From Atlantibacter sp032062175 (GTDB taxonomy: Bacteria; Pseudomonadota; Gammaproteobacteria; Enterobacterales; Enterobacteriaceae): 64,000 nucleotides of DNA. The DNA is taken from positions 1 through 64,000 of the forward strand of contig NZ_DAMBQK010000011.1 in the NCBI RefSeq assembly GCF_032062175.1, read 5' to 3'. The notes beneath the pieces are model-generated. The model was not told where the DNA came from. It made no database searches and worked only from the letters and a program-made list of their open reading frames with translations. This document shows, piece by piece, positions 6,824 to 16,240 of this stretch. Position 1 is the first letter of the stretch. Each line of letters opens with the position of its first letter. A program made the position numbers and the translations under genes.

Positions 6824-9639
6824 CAGGCGAACTTACGTTTTTCGCCGTCACCGGCGACGTTGCTGATACAGCGGCCGCACAATTCAGCGTGCTCCGCTAC
6901 CTGGCCGACATCGGTGGTGTAATGCCAGCAGCGCTGACACTTCTCACCATCGGCTTTACGTAACGCCACTTTAAGGCCTTTGAGCTGCTCGCTCTGCTGA
7001 GCCTCGGCGGACGCCTGTGCATACTCTTCAACCTGCGCCTCTGAGGTCAACAGGACAAATCGCAATTCGTCGCCCAGCGCCATGAGTTTCGCCGCCAGTT
7101 CCGGTTCCGCGTACAGCGTCACCGCCGCTTCCAGCGAGCCGCCGATGCGCTTGTCGGCACGCGCCTGCTCAATGACTTTGTTGACTTCGCCACGCACTTT
7201 CAGCAGCTCGTCCCAATAGGCATCGTTCATGGCTTCGTTACCGGCCAGGCTAAACAAGCCGTCGTACCATTCGCCGGTAAACACGTATTTTTCACGATCG
7301 CCCGGCAAGTAACCCCAGATTTCATCGGCAGTAAAGGACATGATCGGCGCCATCCAGCGTACCAGCGCTTCTGCGATGTGATACAGCGCGGTCTGGCAGC
7401 TGCGGCGCGCCACGCTGTCCGCTTTCGCGGTGTACTGGCGGTCTTTGATGATATCGAGATAGAACGAACCCATTTCTACGGAGCAGAAGCGCATCAGGCG
7501 CTGGACCACTTCGTGGAAGTCGTAGGCTTCGTAAGATTTCACGATATCTTCCTGTGCCGCTTTGGCGCAGCCTACCGCCCAGCGATCCAGCACCACCATG
7601 TCTTCCGGCCTGACGCTGTCTTTCACCGGGTCGAAGCCGTTAAGGTTCGCCAGCAGGAAGCGCGCGGTGTTACGGATACGGCGATAGGCGTCGGCGGCGC
7701 GCTTGAGGATCTCGTCAGAGACCGCCATTTCGCCGGTGTAATCGGTAGATGCCACCCACAGACGCAGAATATCCGCGCCGAGTTTGTTCATCACGTCCTG
7801 CGGCGACACGGTGTTGCCGATGGACTTGGACATTTTGCGGCCCTGACCATCCACGGTGAAGCCGTGGGTCAGTACCTGGCGGTACGGCGCTTTGCCTTTC
7901 ATGGCGGTGGAGATCATCAGGGAGGACATAAACCAGCCGCGATGCTGGTCAGAACCTTCCAGATACATATCTGCCGCATGGCCGGCGAATTCCGGGCGAA
8001 CGTCTACCACAGAGGCATGGGTTGAACCGGAGTCGAACCACACGTCCAGGGTATCCGGCACTTTCTCGTAGCTGTCGGCGTCGTCGCCCATGATGTCGCG
8101 CGGGTCGAGATCCCACCACGCCTGAATACCGTCCTGCTCAACGCGTTGGGCAACGGCTTCCATCAACTCCTGAGTACGCGGGTGCAGTTCCTGAGTCTCT
8201 TTATGCACGAACAGCGACATCGGTACACCCCAGGTGCGCTGACGGGAGATACACCAGTCCGGGCGGTTCGCCACCATCGACTCGATACGCGCCTGGCCCC
8301 AGTCCGGGATCCACTGCACACCTTTGATTTCCTGCAAGGACTGCGCGCGCAGGCCTTTCTGATCCATGCTCACGAACCACTGCGGCGTGGCGCGGAAGAT
8401 GATCGGCGTTTTGTGACGCCAGCAGTGCGGATAGCTGTGCAGCAGTTTTTCAACGTGCAGCAACGCGCCTTTTTCACGCAGCAGGTTGACGATCAGATCG
8501 TTGGCTTTAAAGACCTGAACGCCATCCAGCGTCGGGTAAGTGCCCGGCAGATATGCACCGTCCGGGCCTACCGGGTTAGCGGTTTCCAGACCGTATTTCT
8601 GACCGATCACATAGTCGTCCGGGCCGTGGCCAGGGGCGGTATGCACCGCACCGGTACCAGCGTCCAGCGTGACGTGCTCGCCGAGGATGGCCGGCACGTC
8701 GAAATCCAGGAACGGGTGTTTGAAGCGCAGCAGCTCCAGCGCATCGCCTTTCACGGTGCCCAGCACGGTGAAATCGGTGATACCGGCGCGTTTCATCACG
8801 CTGTCTACCAGCTCTTTCGCCAGGATCAGCGCCTGGCCGTCAATCTGCACCAGCGCGTATTCGATATCCGCATGCAGGGAGATAGCGCGGTTAGCCGGCA
8901 GGGTCCACGGGGTCGTGGTCCAGATCACCAGCGAAATCGGGCCATTCACATTACTCACGCCGAATTTGGCTTTTACCGCGTCGGCATCAACGGCGTTGAA
9001 CGTCACGTCGATAGACGGGGAGGTTTTGTCGTAGTACTCGACTTCCGCTTCCGCCAGCGCAGAGCGGCAGTCCACGCACCAGTGCACCGGTTTGGCGCCT
9101 TTATGCAGGTGGCCGTTGCCGATGATTTTGCCCAATGCACGGATGATGTTGGCTTCCGTTTTGAAGTCCATCGTCAGGTACGGGTGCGACCAGTCGCCCA
9201 GCACGCCCAGACGGATAAAGTCAGCGCGCTGGCCTTCAACCTGCTCGGCCGCGTATTTGCGGCAAGCGGCGCGGAATTCCGCCGCAGACACTTTCTCACC
9301 CGGCTTGCCGATCAGCTGTTCGACTTTCAGTTCAATCGGCAGACCGTGGCAATCCCATCCCGGTACATACGGGGAGTCATACCCCGCCAGCCCTTTGGAT
9401 TTGATAATAATGTCTTTCAGAATCTTGTTAACCGAGTGACCAATATGAATGCTGCCATTCGCATAAGGAGGGCCATCATGCAGAATGAAGGTTTTTTTGC
9501 CTTTTTTCGCCGCACGGATGATGCCGTACAGGTCATCATCGGTCCAACGCGCCAGCATTCCCGGTTCGCGTTTGGCGAGGTCGCCACGCATCGGGAACCC
9601 TGTTTCCGGCAAATTCAGGGTAGATTTATAGTCACTCAT
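6823..9639 (-). CDS. ileS: Isoleucyl-tRNA synthetase
   Basis: Class I synthetase charging tRNA-Ile, 938 residues as in E. coli. Signatures seen include the HIGH box (GSIHIGHS), the KMSKS box (GRKMSKSIGN), an inserted editing domain, and a C-terminal zinc site with CQRC and CGRC pairs. The start chosen gives MSDYKSTLNLPETGFPM, as in E. coli. A 13-residue upstream extension in frame is not conserved. ribF lies 54 bases upstream in the same direction and lspA directly downstream. Confidence 0.98.
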   Translation of the reverse strand: MSDYKSTLNLPETGFPMRGDLAKREPGMLARWTDDDLYGIIRAAKKGKKTFILHDGPPYANGSIHIGHSVNKILKDIIIKSKGLAGYDSPYVPGWDCHGLPIELKVEQLIGKPGEKVSAAEFRAACRKYAAEQVEGQRADFIRLGVLGDWSHPYLTMDFKTEANIIRALGKIIGNGHLHKGAKPVHWCVDCRSALAEAEVEYYDKTSPSIDVTFNAVDADAVKAKFGVSNVNGPISLVIWTTTPWTLPANRAISLHADIEYALVQIDGQALILAKELVDSVMKRAGITDFTVLGTVKGDALELLRFKHPFLDFDVPAILGEHVTLDAGTGAVHTAPGHGPDDYVIGQKYGLETANPVGPDGAYLPGTYPTLDGVQVFKANDLIVNLLREKGALLHVEKLLHSYPHCWRHKTPIIFRATPQWFVSMDQKGLRAQSLQEIKGVQWIPDWGQARIESMVANRPDWCISRQRTWGVPMSLFVHKETQELHPRTQELMEAVAQRVEQDGIQAWWDLDPRDIMGDDADSYEKVPDTLDVWFDSGSTHASVVDVRPEFAGHAADMYLEGSDQHRGWFMSSLMISTAMKGKAPYRQVLTHGFTVDGQGRKMSKSIGNTVSPQDVMNKLGADILRLWVASTDYTGEMAVSDEILKRAADAYRRIRNTARFLLANLNGFDPVKDSVRPEDMVVLDRWAVGCAKAAQEDIVKSYEAYDFHEVVQRLMRFCSVEMGSFYLDIIKDRQYTAKADSVARRSCQTALYHIAEALVRWMAPIMSFTADEIWGYLPGDREKYVFTGEWYDGLFSLAGNEAMNDAYWDELLKVRGEVNKVIEQARADKRIGGSLEAAVTLYAEPELAAKLMALGDELRFVLLTSEAQVEEYAQASAEAQQSEQLKGLKVALRKADGEKCQRCWHYTTDVGQVAEHAELCGRCISNVAGDGEKRKFA

Positions 9640-9693
9640 TAGATTCTCGGTTCCGTATTTCGGTTTGATTAACACCAACAGGCCTAAAGCCGG

Positions 9694-10653
9694 CTAACTG
9701 GTCTTGTTTCCCATCGTCTGGCGGGTAACCAGCCCAAAAAATTCGCGGGCCGTTACGACATCCCTGGCGATTTGCGCTTTCAGCTCATCGAGCGAGGCAA
9801 ATCGCTGCTCATTACGTATTTTTTTACGCAACACCACATCTATATGGCGTCCGTAAAGGTCCATTGCAATGTCTAACAGATGAACCTCAAGCTGCTGGCG
9901 CATTCCCTGCACCGTCGGGCGTGTGCCGATATTAGCAACGCCGGGCAAAGGCGTATCGCCCAGCCCCCTGACTTCAACCGCATAAACCCCTTTAACCGGG
10001 GAAACCTGACGACGCAGCGGTAAATTCGCCGTCGGGAAGCCGATGGTGCGGCCCAGCTCATCGCCGTGCACCACGCGACCGGAAATCATAAACGGATGAC
10101 CGAGCAGGCTTTCCGCCTGCGCCAGATCGTCGTCCGCCAGCGCCTGGCGCACCGCTGTGCTGCTGACGCGCACACCGCCGTGGCAAAAAGTTTGGGTGCT
10201 GGTCACGTCGAAGCCATATTCCAGGCCAGCCTTTTGTAATAACAAGAAATCCCCCTGACGACCAGCGCCAAAACGGAAATCATCCCCCACCGCCAAAAAG
10301 TGTACGCCGAGGCGTTTCACCAGCAGATCGCTGACGAAAGTCTGTGCGGTCAGCGCGGCGAAGCGCCGGTCGAACCTGACGCACAGCACGTAATCCACAT
10401 TCGATTCCGCCAGATATTTCAGCTTTTCACGCAGGCGGGTGAGCCGTGCGGGGGCGTTGTCCGCGGCGAACAGCTCCAGCGGCTGAGGTTCGAAAATCAT
10501 CACCATCACGGGCAAATTGCGGCGGCGTCCTTCCTCGCGCAATCCGGCAAGCAATGCCTGATGGCCACGATGTACGCCATCGAAATTACCAATTGTGAGG
10601 ACACAACCACGGTGTTCGGAGGTCAGATTGTGAATGCCGCGTATCAGCTTCAT
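9694..10653 (-). CDS. ribF: Bifunctional riboflavin kinase/FMN adenylyltransferase
   Basis: RibF turns riboflavin into FMN and then FAD. The N-terminal adenylyltransferase half shows the nucleotidyltransferase motif GNFDGVHRGH (about residues 22-31) and ISSTAVRQ-like VSSTAVRQALADD. The C-terminal kinase half shows GRTIGFPTANLPL. The protein is 319 residues, slightly longer than the 313 of E. coli because of a longer C-terminus (RQTMGNKTS). It leads the minus-strand cluster ahead of ileS and is divergent from rpsT. Confidence 0.97.
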   Translation of the reverse strand: MKLIRGIHNLTSEHRGCVLTIGNFDGVHRGHQALLAGLREEGRRRNLPVMVMIFEPQPLELFAADNAPARLTRLREKLKYLAESNVDYVLCVRFDRRFAALTAQTFVSDLLVKRLGVHFLAVGDDFRFGAGRQGDFLLLQKAGLEYGFDVTSTQTFCHGGVRVSSTAVRQALADDDLAQAESLLGHPFMISGRVVHGDELGRTIGFPTANLPLRRQVSPVKGVYAVEVRGLGDTPLPGVANIGTRPTVQGMRQQLEVHLLDIAMDLYGRHIDVVLRKKIRNEQRFASLDELKAQIARDVVTAREFFGLVTRQTMGNKTS

Positions 10654-10833
10654 GACAGGCTCAACAGGGTGAAAATCGTCGGATTATAGCGTGTACCGCT
10701 CTCAAGGTTAACCAACGATTGCAGATACCGCCCGGAAACCGGTTGTTTTAGCGCACTTAGCGTCAATCATAAGGAATTGCGGCAAACCTTTACTATTTTT
10801 GTCCCCGAAAGGCTGTATTCGCGCAACGCAAGC

Positions 10834-10842
10834 TGGTAGAAT
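10834..10842 (+). promoter_or_regulatory. Candidate distal rpsT promoter (extended -10)
   Basis: TGGTAGAAT is an extended -10 (TGn followed by TAGAAT). It is placed where E. coli has rpsT promoter P1, about 140 bases before the coding start. No good -35 is seen, as allowed for extended -10 promoters. Confidence 0.45.
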
Positions 10843-10903
10843 CCTGCGCCATCACTACGTAACAAGTGTCGCTTCATTAACGGCGCTTATTTGCACAAAT
10901 CCA

Positions 10904-10932
10904 TTGACAAAACGGGGCTAAGAGGGCATATT
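10904..10932 (+). promoter_or_regulatory. Main rpsT promoter
   Basis: A perfect -35 TTGACA (10904-10909), 17-base spacer and -10 CATATT (10927-10932). Transcription would start near 10940, leaving a leader of about 40 bases before the TTG start of rpsT. The rest of the 326-base ribF-rpsT gap contains no gene. Confidence 0.85.
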
Positions 10933-10979
10933 CCTCGGCCTTTGAATTGTCCATATAGATCATATTTGGGAGTTGGACC

Positions 10980-11243
10980 TTGGCTAATATCAAGTCAGCT
11001 AAGAAGCGCGCCGTTCAGTCTGAAAAGGCTCGCAAACACAACGCTAGCCGTCGTTCTATGATGCGTACTTTCATCAAGAAAGTATACGCAGCTATCGAAA
11101 CTGGCGACAAAGCAGCAGCACAGAACGCATTCAACGAAATGCAACCGATCGTGGATCGCCAGGCCGCTAAAGGTCTGATCCACAAAAACAAAGCAGCGCG
11201 CCATAAGGCTAACCTGACCGCGCAGATCAACAAACTGGCTTAA
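10980..11243 (+). CDS. rpsT: 30S ribosomal protein S20
   Basis: S20 is an 87-residue, very basic, alpha-helical protein that binds 16S rRNA in the small subunit. The sequence from ANIKSAKKRAVQSEKARKHN is diagnostic. The start codon is TTG behind GGGAGTTGG, as in E. coli, where the weak start is part of S20 translational autocontrol. A strong promoter and a terminator flank the gene, making it a single-gene unit here. Confidence 0.98.
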   Translation: MANIKSAKKRAVQSEKARKHNASRRSMMRTFIKKVYAAIETGDKAAAQNAFNEMQPIVDRQAAKGLIHKNKAARHKANLTAQINKLA

Positions 11244-11265
11244 TCGCCCGCTGTTGTCGCTTTGT

Positions 11266-11295
11266 AAAAAAGACCCGCTTAACGCGGGTTTTTTT
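11266..11295 (+). terminator. rpsT terminator
   Basis: ACCCGC/GCGGGT stem with a 5-base loop followed by seven or more T, about 25 bases after the rpsT stop. Confidence 0.92.
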
Positions 11296-11412
11296 ATGCC
11301 TGTTTCCCGCCTGAATCACGGCCCTCTTTCTGGTATTCGCTCAACTTAGCTGCGCGAAATAGCTTCATATCGATCACATATCTTTTTGATTTAGTCAAAT
11401 TATCACCACCGA

Positions 11413-11428
11413 GGTGATATTCATCACA
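11413..11428 (+). promoter_or_regulatory. Predicted class II CRP site of the sgc operon
   Basis: GGTGA-N6-TCACA differs from the CRP consensus at one position and is itself part of a GTGAT/ATCAC palindrome. A -10 hexamer TATAAA lies at 11450-11455. A start near 11462 would put the CRP centre at -41.5, the class II position. This implies control of the operon by cAMP-CRP. Confidence 0.6.
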
Positions 11429-11493
11429 CTTATTACGTCATTCGCCGCTTATAAATCGCTCAACAAATGAGTGAATTTTACTGGAGTTGCGCC

Positions 11494-12615
11494 ATGACCT
11501 TCGATCTCAAAGAAACGTTATTCACCTTACTGTCGCTCGATGGTATTTCCGGCCACGAAACAGCGCTTGCCGATTATATGCAGCAACAATTCTCAGCGAC
11601 TGCGCATGAAGTCTGGCGTGACCGGTTAGGGAATGTTGTTGCCCGCTACGGCAGCCAACACCCGGATGCGCTCAGAGTGATGGTTTTCGCGCATATGGAT
11701 GAAGTCGGTTTTATGGTGCGCAAAATCGAATCTTCCGGCTTTGTGCGTTTTGAACGCGTAGGCGGGCCTGCGCAAATTACCATGCCTGGTTCGCGTGTCA
11801 CCCTGAATACCGAACAGGGTCCGGTGCCCGGTTGTATTGGAATTAAAGCCTATCACTTCGCTAAAGCGGATGAGCGAACTCAATCTCCCCCTCTCGATAA
11901 GCTGTGGATTGATATTGGCGCTCAATCTAAAGCGGATGCCGAGCAAATGGGGGTCCGCGTGGGCACGCCCATCACGCTCTATAACCCCCCGAAAATGCTG
12001 GCCAACGATTTGGTATGCAGTAAAGCGCTTGACGATCGGCTTGGCTGCACCGCGCTGCTGGGCGTGGCGCAGGGCATCAGGCAACAGCCCTTGTCCATCG
12101 CCCTGTATCTGGTCGCCTCCGTTCAGGAAGAGTTCAATATTCGCGGTATCGTCCCGGTGTTATCCCGCATTAAACCGGACCTGGCGATTGGCATTGATAT
12201 TACACCGTCCTGCGATACGCCCGATCTGCATGATTACTCCGATGTGGTCGTAAATCAGGGCGTGGGCATTACCTGCCTGAACTATCACGGCCGCGGGACT
12301 TTGGCTGGCCTGATTACGCCGCCACGGCTTATCGCCATGCTGGAGCAAACGGCCCGTGAGGCCGCCATTCCGGTCCAGCGCGAGGTGGCACCCGGCGTGA
12401 TTACCGAAACGGGATATATTCAGGTTGAGCAAAACGGTATCCCCTGCGCCAGCCTTTCACTTCCCTGCCGCTACACGCATTCACCCGCCGAAGTCGCCAG
12501 CCTGCGCGACCTGGGGCATTGCATCGATTTACTGACGGCTCTGGCGCAGCAGCGCCCTGAGTCATTTCCCATTGAGCCCATTCCGGGCACCCTTCAGGAG
12601 CACCCTCTGTTATGA
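11494..12615 (+). CDS. sgcX: M42-family metallopeptidase of the sgc operon
   Basis: The 373-residue protein of the M42 aminopeptidase family (also annotated as endoglucanase-like, compare FrvX) has metal-ligand motifs AHMDEVGF, KALDDRLG, QEEFNIRG and a His near the C-terminus (RYTHSP). It matches E. coli SgcX in its position at the head of a PTS operon. The ATG at 11494 has GGAG at a good distance; the earlier ATG at 11467 lies only a few bases after the predicted transcription start and lacks a ribosome site. The stop overlaps sgcB by four bases (ATGA). Its substrate in sgc is not known. Confidence 0.85.
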   Translation: MTFDLKETLFTLLSLDGISGHETALADYMQQQFSATAHEVWRDRLGNVVARYGSQHPDALRVMVFAHMDEVGFMVRKIESSGFVRFERVGGPAQITMPGSRVTLNTEQGPVPGCIGIKAYHFAKADERTQSPPLDKLWIDIGAQSKADAEQMGVRVGTPITLYNPPKMLANDLVCSKALDDRLGCTALLGVAQGIRQQPLSIALYLVASVQEEFNIRGIVPVLSRIKPDLAIGIDITPSCDTPDLHDYSDVVVNQGVGITCLNYHGRGTLAGLITPPRLIAMLEQTAREAAIPVQREVAPGVITETGYIQVEQNGIPCASLSLPCRYTHSPAEVASLRDLGHCIDLLTALAQQRPESFPIEPIPGTLQEHPLL

Positions 12616-12890
12616 AAAAGATCCTTGTGGCATGCGGTACTGGCATGTCGACCTCAACCATGATTGCCCAAAAGCTTCAGGACTATCTGGCGCAACAGGG
12701 CATTCCCGCTACCACCACGCAATGCTGTCTGAGCGAAATCCCGCTCAATTGCCGGGGCGTCGATCTGATCGTGACGTCCATGAAAACCGCCACCGATTAT
12801 GGAGTGCCCACGCTGAATGGCGCGGCGCTGTTGACCGGTATCAACGATGACGCGCTGAAGCAGCAAATTAAAGCGCTGCTCAACCACTAG
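12612..12890 (+). CDS. sgcB: PTS enzyme IIB component, galactitol-like
   Basis: A 92-residue IIB protein of the galactitol type. The phosphorylation site is the Cys in the N-terminal loop LVACGTGMSTSTM, which receives phosphate from IIA. Length and sequence match E. coli SgcB closely. It overlaps sgcX by four bases and is followed 18 bases later by sgcC. Confidence 0.93.
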   Translation: MKKILVACGTGMSTSTMIAQKLQDYLAQQGIPATTTQCCLSEIPLNCRGVDLIVTSMKTATDYGVPTLNGAALLTGINDDALKQQIKALLNH

Positions 12891-12908
12891 CGATGATAAG
12901 GAGGCGTT

Positions 12909-14222
12909 ATGTTTGACTACATTTTGTCTCTTGGCGGGACGGTGTTTGTTCCCATCATTATGATCTTAATCGGTCTTATCTTCCGTATCCCGGTGCTTCA
13001 GGCAGTGAAAGCCGGTGTTACGGTGGGCATTGGTTTTGTCGGAATGGGTTTGGTTATCGTCATGGCGATAGATAGCCTGAACCCACCGATAAAAATCATG
13101 ATCGAACGTTTTGGTCTGAATCTTCATGTGCTTGATGTAGGGGCTGGCCCGGCCTCTGGCGTTGGGTATGCCACGGCAATTGGCGCCATCATTATTCCGG
13201 TGATTTTTTTACTCAACATCGGCATGTTGCTGACCCGCCTGACCAAAACCATGAACGTGGATATTTATAATTACTGGCACTTTGCGATTACCGGCACCGT
13301 CACGCAGCTGATGACCGGCAGCATGATTTATGGCGTGCTGGCGGCAATTTGCCATGCCGCGTTGTCGTTGAAAATGGCTGACTGGAGCGCCCGTCGGGTA
13401 CAGAGCATTGTTGGACTGGAAGGGATTTCCATCCCGCAGGGTTATGGTTCCAGCTCCGTTCCGCTGTTTGTTTTACTGGATACGTTATACGACAAAATTC
13501 CGTTCCTGAAAGGGCGAAACATTGATGCCAGCGAACTTCAGAAACGTTACGGCATGGTAGGCGATCCCGTCATTATCGGCGTGGTACTGGGGTTAATTTT
13601 CGGGCTCGCGGCGGGTGAAGGCTTTAAAGGCACCGCCACGTTAATGATCACGGTTGCCGCAATCATGGTGCTGTTTCCACGTATGATCCGCCTGATTGTT
13701 GAAGGGTTGCTGCCCATTTCGGATGGCGCTCGCCAGTTTTTTCAAAAGCATTTTCATGGTCGGGAAGTCTATATCGGGCTGGATTCAGCCGTGACGCTAG
13801 GACATCCCACCACTATTGCGGTAGGCCTGCTGTTAATCCCCATTATGTTGATTTTCGCCAGCATCCTGCCCGGCAATAAAGTTCTGCCGCTTGCGGATCT
13901 GCCCGTCGCGCCGTTTTTTATTTGTATGGCAACGGTGATCCATCGCGGTGATTTATTGCGCACCTTGATCAGCGGCGTGATCGTCATGGTGACCGTACTG
14001 CTGATCGCAACGCAATTTGCGCCTTACTTCACCGAGATGGCGCTAAAAGGCGGCTTCAGCTTCGCGCAGGACGGTGCGCAAATCAGCGCGCTTTCTGTCG
14101 GCAATATGTTTGGCTGGTCAATCGCCGAAATCATGTCATTGGGAGCGATCGGCATAGTGGTTGCTGCCGGTTTGACGGCAACGGTAGTCCTGATTTTACG
14201 AAAACGTGAATTGTCGGAATAA
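12909..14222 (+). CDS. sgcC: PTS enzyme IIC component, galactitol-like permease
   Basis: The 437-residue inner-membrane permease of the galactitol PTS family, with many hydrophobic helices and the typical stretch GPASGVGYATAIGAI near residues 78-92. It would transport and phosphorylate an unidentified polyol or sugar with SgcA and SgcB. A strong AAGGAGG site precedes the ATG. Length equals that of E. coli SgcC. Confidence 0.93.
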   Translation: MFDYILSLGGTVFVPIIMILIGLIFRIPVLQAVKAGVTVGIGFVGMGLVIVMAIDSLNPPIKIMIERFGLNLHVLDVGAGPASGVGYATAIGAIIIPVIFLLNIGMLLTRLTKTMNVDIYNYWHFAITGTVTQLMTGSMIYGVLAAICHAALSLKMADWSARRVQSIVGLEGISIPQGYGSSSVPLFVLLDTLYDKIPFLKGRNIDASELQKRYGMVGDPVIIGVVLGLIFGLAAGEGFKGTATLMITVAAIMVLFPRMIRLIVEGLLPISDGARQFFQKHFHGREVYIGLDSAVTLGHPTTIAVGLLLIPIMLIFASILPGNKVLPLADLPVAPFFICMATVIHRGDLLRTLISGVIVMVTVLLIATQFAPYFTEMALKGGFSFAQDGAQISALSVGNMFGWSIAEIMSLGAIGIVVAAGLTATVVLILRKRELSE

Positions 14223-14233
14223 GGAGTCAGTAA

Positions 14234-15040
14234 ATGAGTTGGCTTAAAAGCGTTATAGGTACTGAAAAAGCGGTCATTGCCATGTGTCATCTGCGAGCGT
14301 TGCCGGGCGACCCGGGATTCGATCACCAAAAGGGGATCAACTGGGTTATCGATCGCGCCCATGACGATCTGATGGCGCTGCAAAACGGCGGCGTCGATGC
14401 GGTGATGTTTTCTAATGAGTTTAGCCTGCCCTACCTCACCAAAGTGCGGCCTGAAACCACGGCGGCAATGGCGCGGATCATTGGACAACTGATGTCGGAA
14501 GTCCGCGTACCTTACGGTGTGAATGTGCTGTGGGACCCCGTCGCCTCCTTCGATTTAGCCATGGCGACCGGCGCATCATTCATCCGGGAGATCTTCACCG
14601 GCGTTTACGCCAGCGATTTTGGCATCTGGGATACCAATGTCGGCGAAACCATTCGCCATCAGCACCGGATCGGCGCAGGCCACGTGAAGACCCTGTTTAA
14701 TATCGTGCCCGAGGCGGCCGTATATTTGGGGGATCGCGATATCTGTTCCATTGCCAAATCGACCGTGTTTAATAACCATCCCGACGCGTTATGCGTATCC
14801 GGGTTGACTGCCGGAGCGAAAACAGACAGCGCCGTATTAAAGCGCGTGAAAGAGACCGTACCGGATACGGTGGTGCTGGCCAATACCGGCGTTTGCCTCG
14901 ATAACGTGGAAGAACAGTTGACCATCGCCGATGGCTGCGTCACCGCAACCTGGTTCAAAAAAGACGGTATCTTCGCCAACTTTGTCGATCAGGAACGGGT
15001 AAGCCGCTTTATGGAAAAAGTGCACCAGATAAGGCAGTAA
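14234..15040 (+). CDS. sgcQ: BtpA-family TIM-barrel protein of the sgc operon
   Basis: A 268-residue member of the BtpA/SgcQ family, a TIM-barrel group whose biochemical role is unsettled. Family-like segments include AMCHLRALPGDPG near the N-terminus, PYGVNVLWDP and VANTGVCLDNVEE. It begins 11 bases after sgcC with AAGGAG before the start. By operon logic it should process the phosphorylated PTS product, but no reaction can be stated from sequence. Confidence 0.88.
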   Translation: MSWLKSVIGTEKAVIAMCHLRALPGDPGFDHQKGINWVIDRAHDDLMALQNGGVDAVMFSNEFSLPYLTKVRPETTAAMARIIGQLMSEVRVPYGVNVLWDPVASFDLAMATGASFIREIFTGVYASDFGIWDTNVGETIRHQHRIGAGHVKTLFNIVPEAAVYLGDRDICSIAKSTVFNNHPDALCVSGLTAGAKTDSAVLKRVKETVPDTVVLANTGVCLDNVEEQLTIADGCVTATWFKKDGIFANFVDQERVSRFMEKVHQIRQ

Positions 15041-15044
15041 GAAA

Positions 15045-15114
15045 GGGATAAGCAAACGCTTATCCCCCGGGGCGCTCCCGCTGTCTTCGCCAAAAGTACC
15101 GGCGGGAGCGTTTT
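15045..15114 (+). terminator. Two hairpins between sgcQ and sgcA; the second is terminator-like
   Basis: First a perfect GGGATAAGC/GCTTATCCC stem (15045-15066), then CGCTCCCGC/GCGGGAGCG (15073-15110) followed by TTTT. They fill the only large gap in the operon. Partial termination or 3' end protection here would lower expression of sgcA, sgcE and sgcR relative to the first four genes. Confidence 0.55.
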
Positions 15115-15149
15115 AACCATACCCACTCTGGTAAGGGAGTCAATGCGCC

Positions 15150-15599
15150 ATGTTGAATGATGTGAAATGGGTACAAGCCTGCCGGAAAGCCGCCGACTGG
15201 AGAGAAGCCGTAGCGATTGCGGTGGACCCGCTGATCGTTTATGGCTCGGCGCAAGCCGCTTATCTGGAGGGCGTGATAACTAATACGCTGGCCTGGGGGC
15301 CTTACTATGTTGTAGCACCCGGGATCGCGTTACCCCACGCCCGGCCTGAGCAGGGCGCAATACATAACCAGATTGCCGTGACGACGCTTCAGCAGCCCGT
15401 AACCTTTGGTCATGAAGACTGCGATCCGGTCTGGCTGCTGATTGCGTTAAGCGCAACGGACGCCGAACGCCATATCGCCACTATTCAGCGCATCAGCCAA
15501 TGGCTGGGAGACGATGCGTTTATCGCGGCGCTGCGCCAGGCTAAAGACGATCGCGCCCTGTTTCAGCTTTTAAAGCAATCGTTCATCAGGAGTGAATGA
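15150..15599 (+). CDS. sgcA: PTS enzyme IIA component
   Basis: The 149-residue PTS IIA domain of the fructose/mannitol (PTSIIA-2) type. The phosphorylatable His lies in APGIALPHARPEQGA. It matches SgcA of E. coli. It would pass phosphate from HPr to SgcB. A GGGAG site precedes the start, and the stop overlaps the sgcE start (ATGATG). Confidence 0.92.
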   Translation: MLNDVKWVQACRKAADWREAVAIAVDPLIVYGSAQAAYLEGVITNTLAWGPYYVVAPGIALPHARPEQGAIHNQIAVTTLQQPVTFGHEDCDPVWLLIALSATDAERHIATIQRISQWLGDDAFIAALRQAKDDRALFQLLKQSFIRSE

Positions 15600-16240
15600 T
15601 GATTTTGCATCCTTCTCTCGCTTCCGCTGACCCGCTTCACCTGCATCAGGCAATAAGCCAGTTTGAGGATAGCCCCATAGGCTCGTGGCACCTGGATATT
15701 GAAGACACCAGCTTTATATCGAATATTACTTTTGGTCTGAAAACCGTCCGGAGTGTCTTTGAAGCCACGCGGCACCCGCTCTCTTTTCATTTGATGGTCG
15801 CCAACCCCTGGCCGTGGTTTCGAGCATTATCGCCGTATAAGCCCGCATGGATTTTTGTTCATGCAGAGACGCTGAATAACCCTGCTGAAGCGCTGGCGGC
15901 GATCCGCGACACCGGTGCCCGCGCAGGCCTGGCGTTTAACCCCGCCACGCCGCCTGAGCCTTATATTTATCTCAAAGAACACCTCGACGGCTGTCTGGTG
16001 ATGACCAGCGAGCCGGATGGGCACGGTCAATGTTTTAACCCCGCGTTAATCGACAAAGTTGCCGCCTGCGCGCGCTATTTTCCCGATGCCGAATGTTGGG
16101 CTGACGGCGGGATTGCCGAACCCGCCGGGCAGCAACTGAAACAGGCAGGCGCAAAACATCTGGTTCTGGGGCGCGCGTTATTTTCCGCTGATGACCCCGC
16201 GGCTATGCTGGAACACTTCAGGAGTGCGTCACATGGATGA
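15599..16240 (+). CDS. sgcE: Ribulose-phosphate 3-epimerase-like protein
   Basis: The 213-residue TIM-barrel protein of the ribulose-5-phosphate 3-epimerase family. It retains HPSLASAD, the LDIED segment, a His in SFHLMVA and WADGGI, which correspond to the Rpe metal and phosphate-binding regions. It probably epimerises a sugar phosphate made by the sgc PTS. Two in-frame ATG codons lie side by side; I use the second, matching E. coli SgcE. The last 8 bases overlap sgcR. Confidence 0.9.
   Translation: MILHPSLASADPLHLHQAISQFEDSPIGSWHLDIEDTSFISNITFGLKTVRSVFEATRHPLSFHLMVANPWPWFRALSPYKPAWIFVHAETLNNPAEALAAIRDTGARAGLAFNPATPPEPYIYLKEHLDGCLVMTSEPDGHGQCFNPALIDKVAACARYFPDAECWADGGIAEPAGQQLKQAGAKHLVLGRALFSADDPAAMLEHFRSASHG

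Noticed and set aside
8146..9642. 498-codon open frame opposite ileS
   Set aside because: Antisense shadow of a conserved synthetase gene; Arg/His/Gln-rich composition, no recognisable domain.
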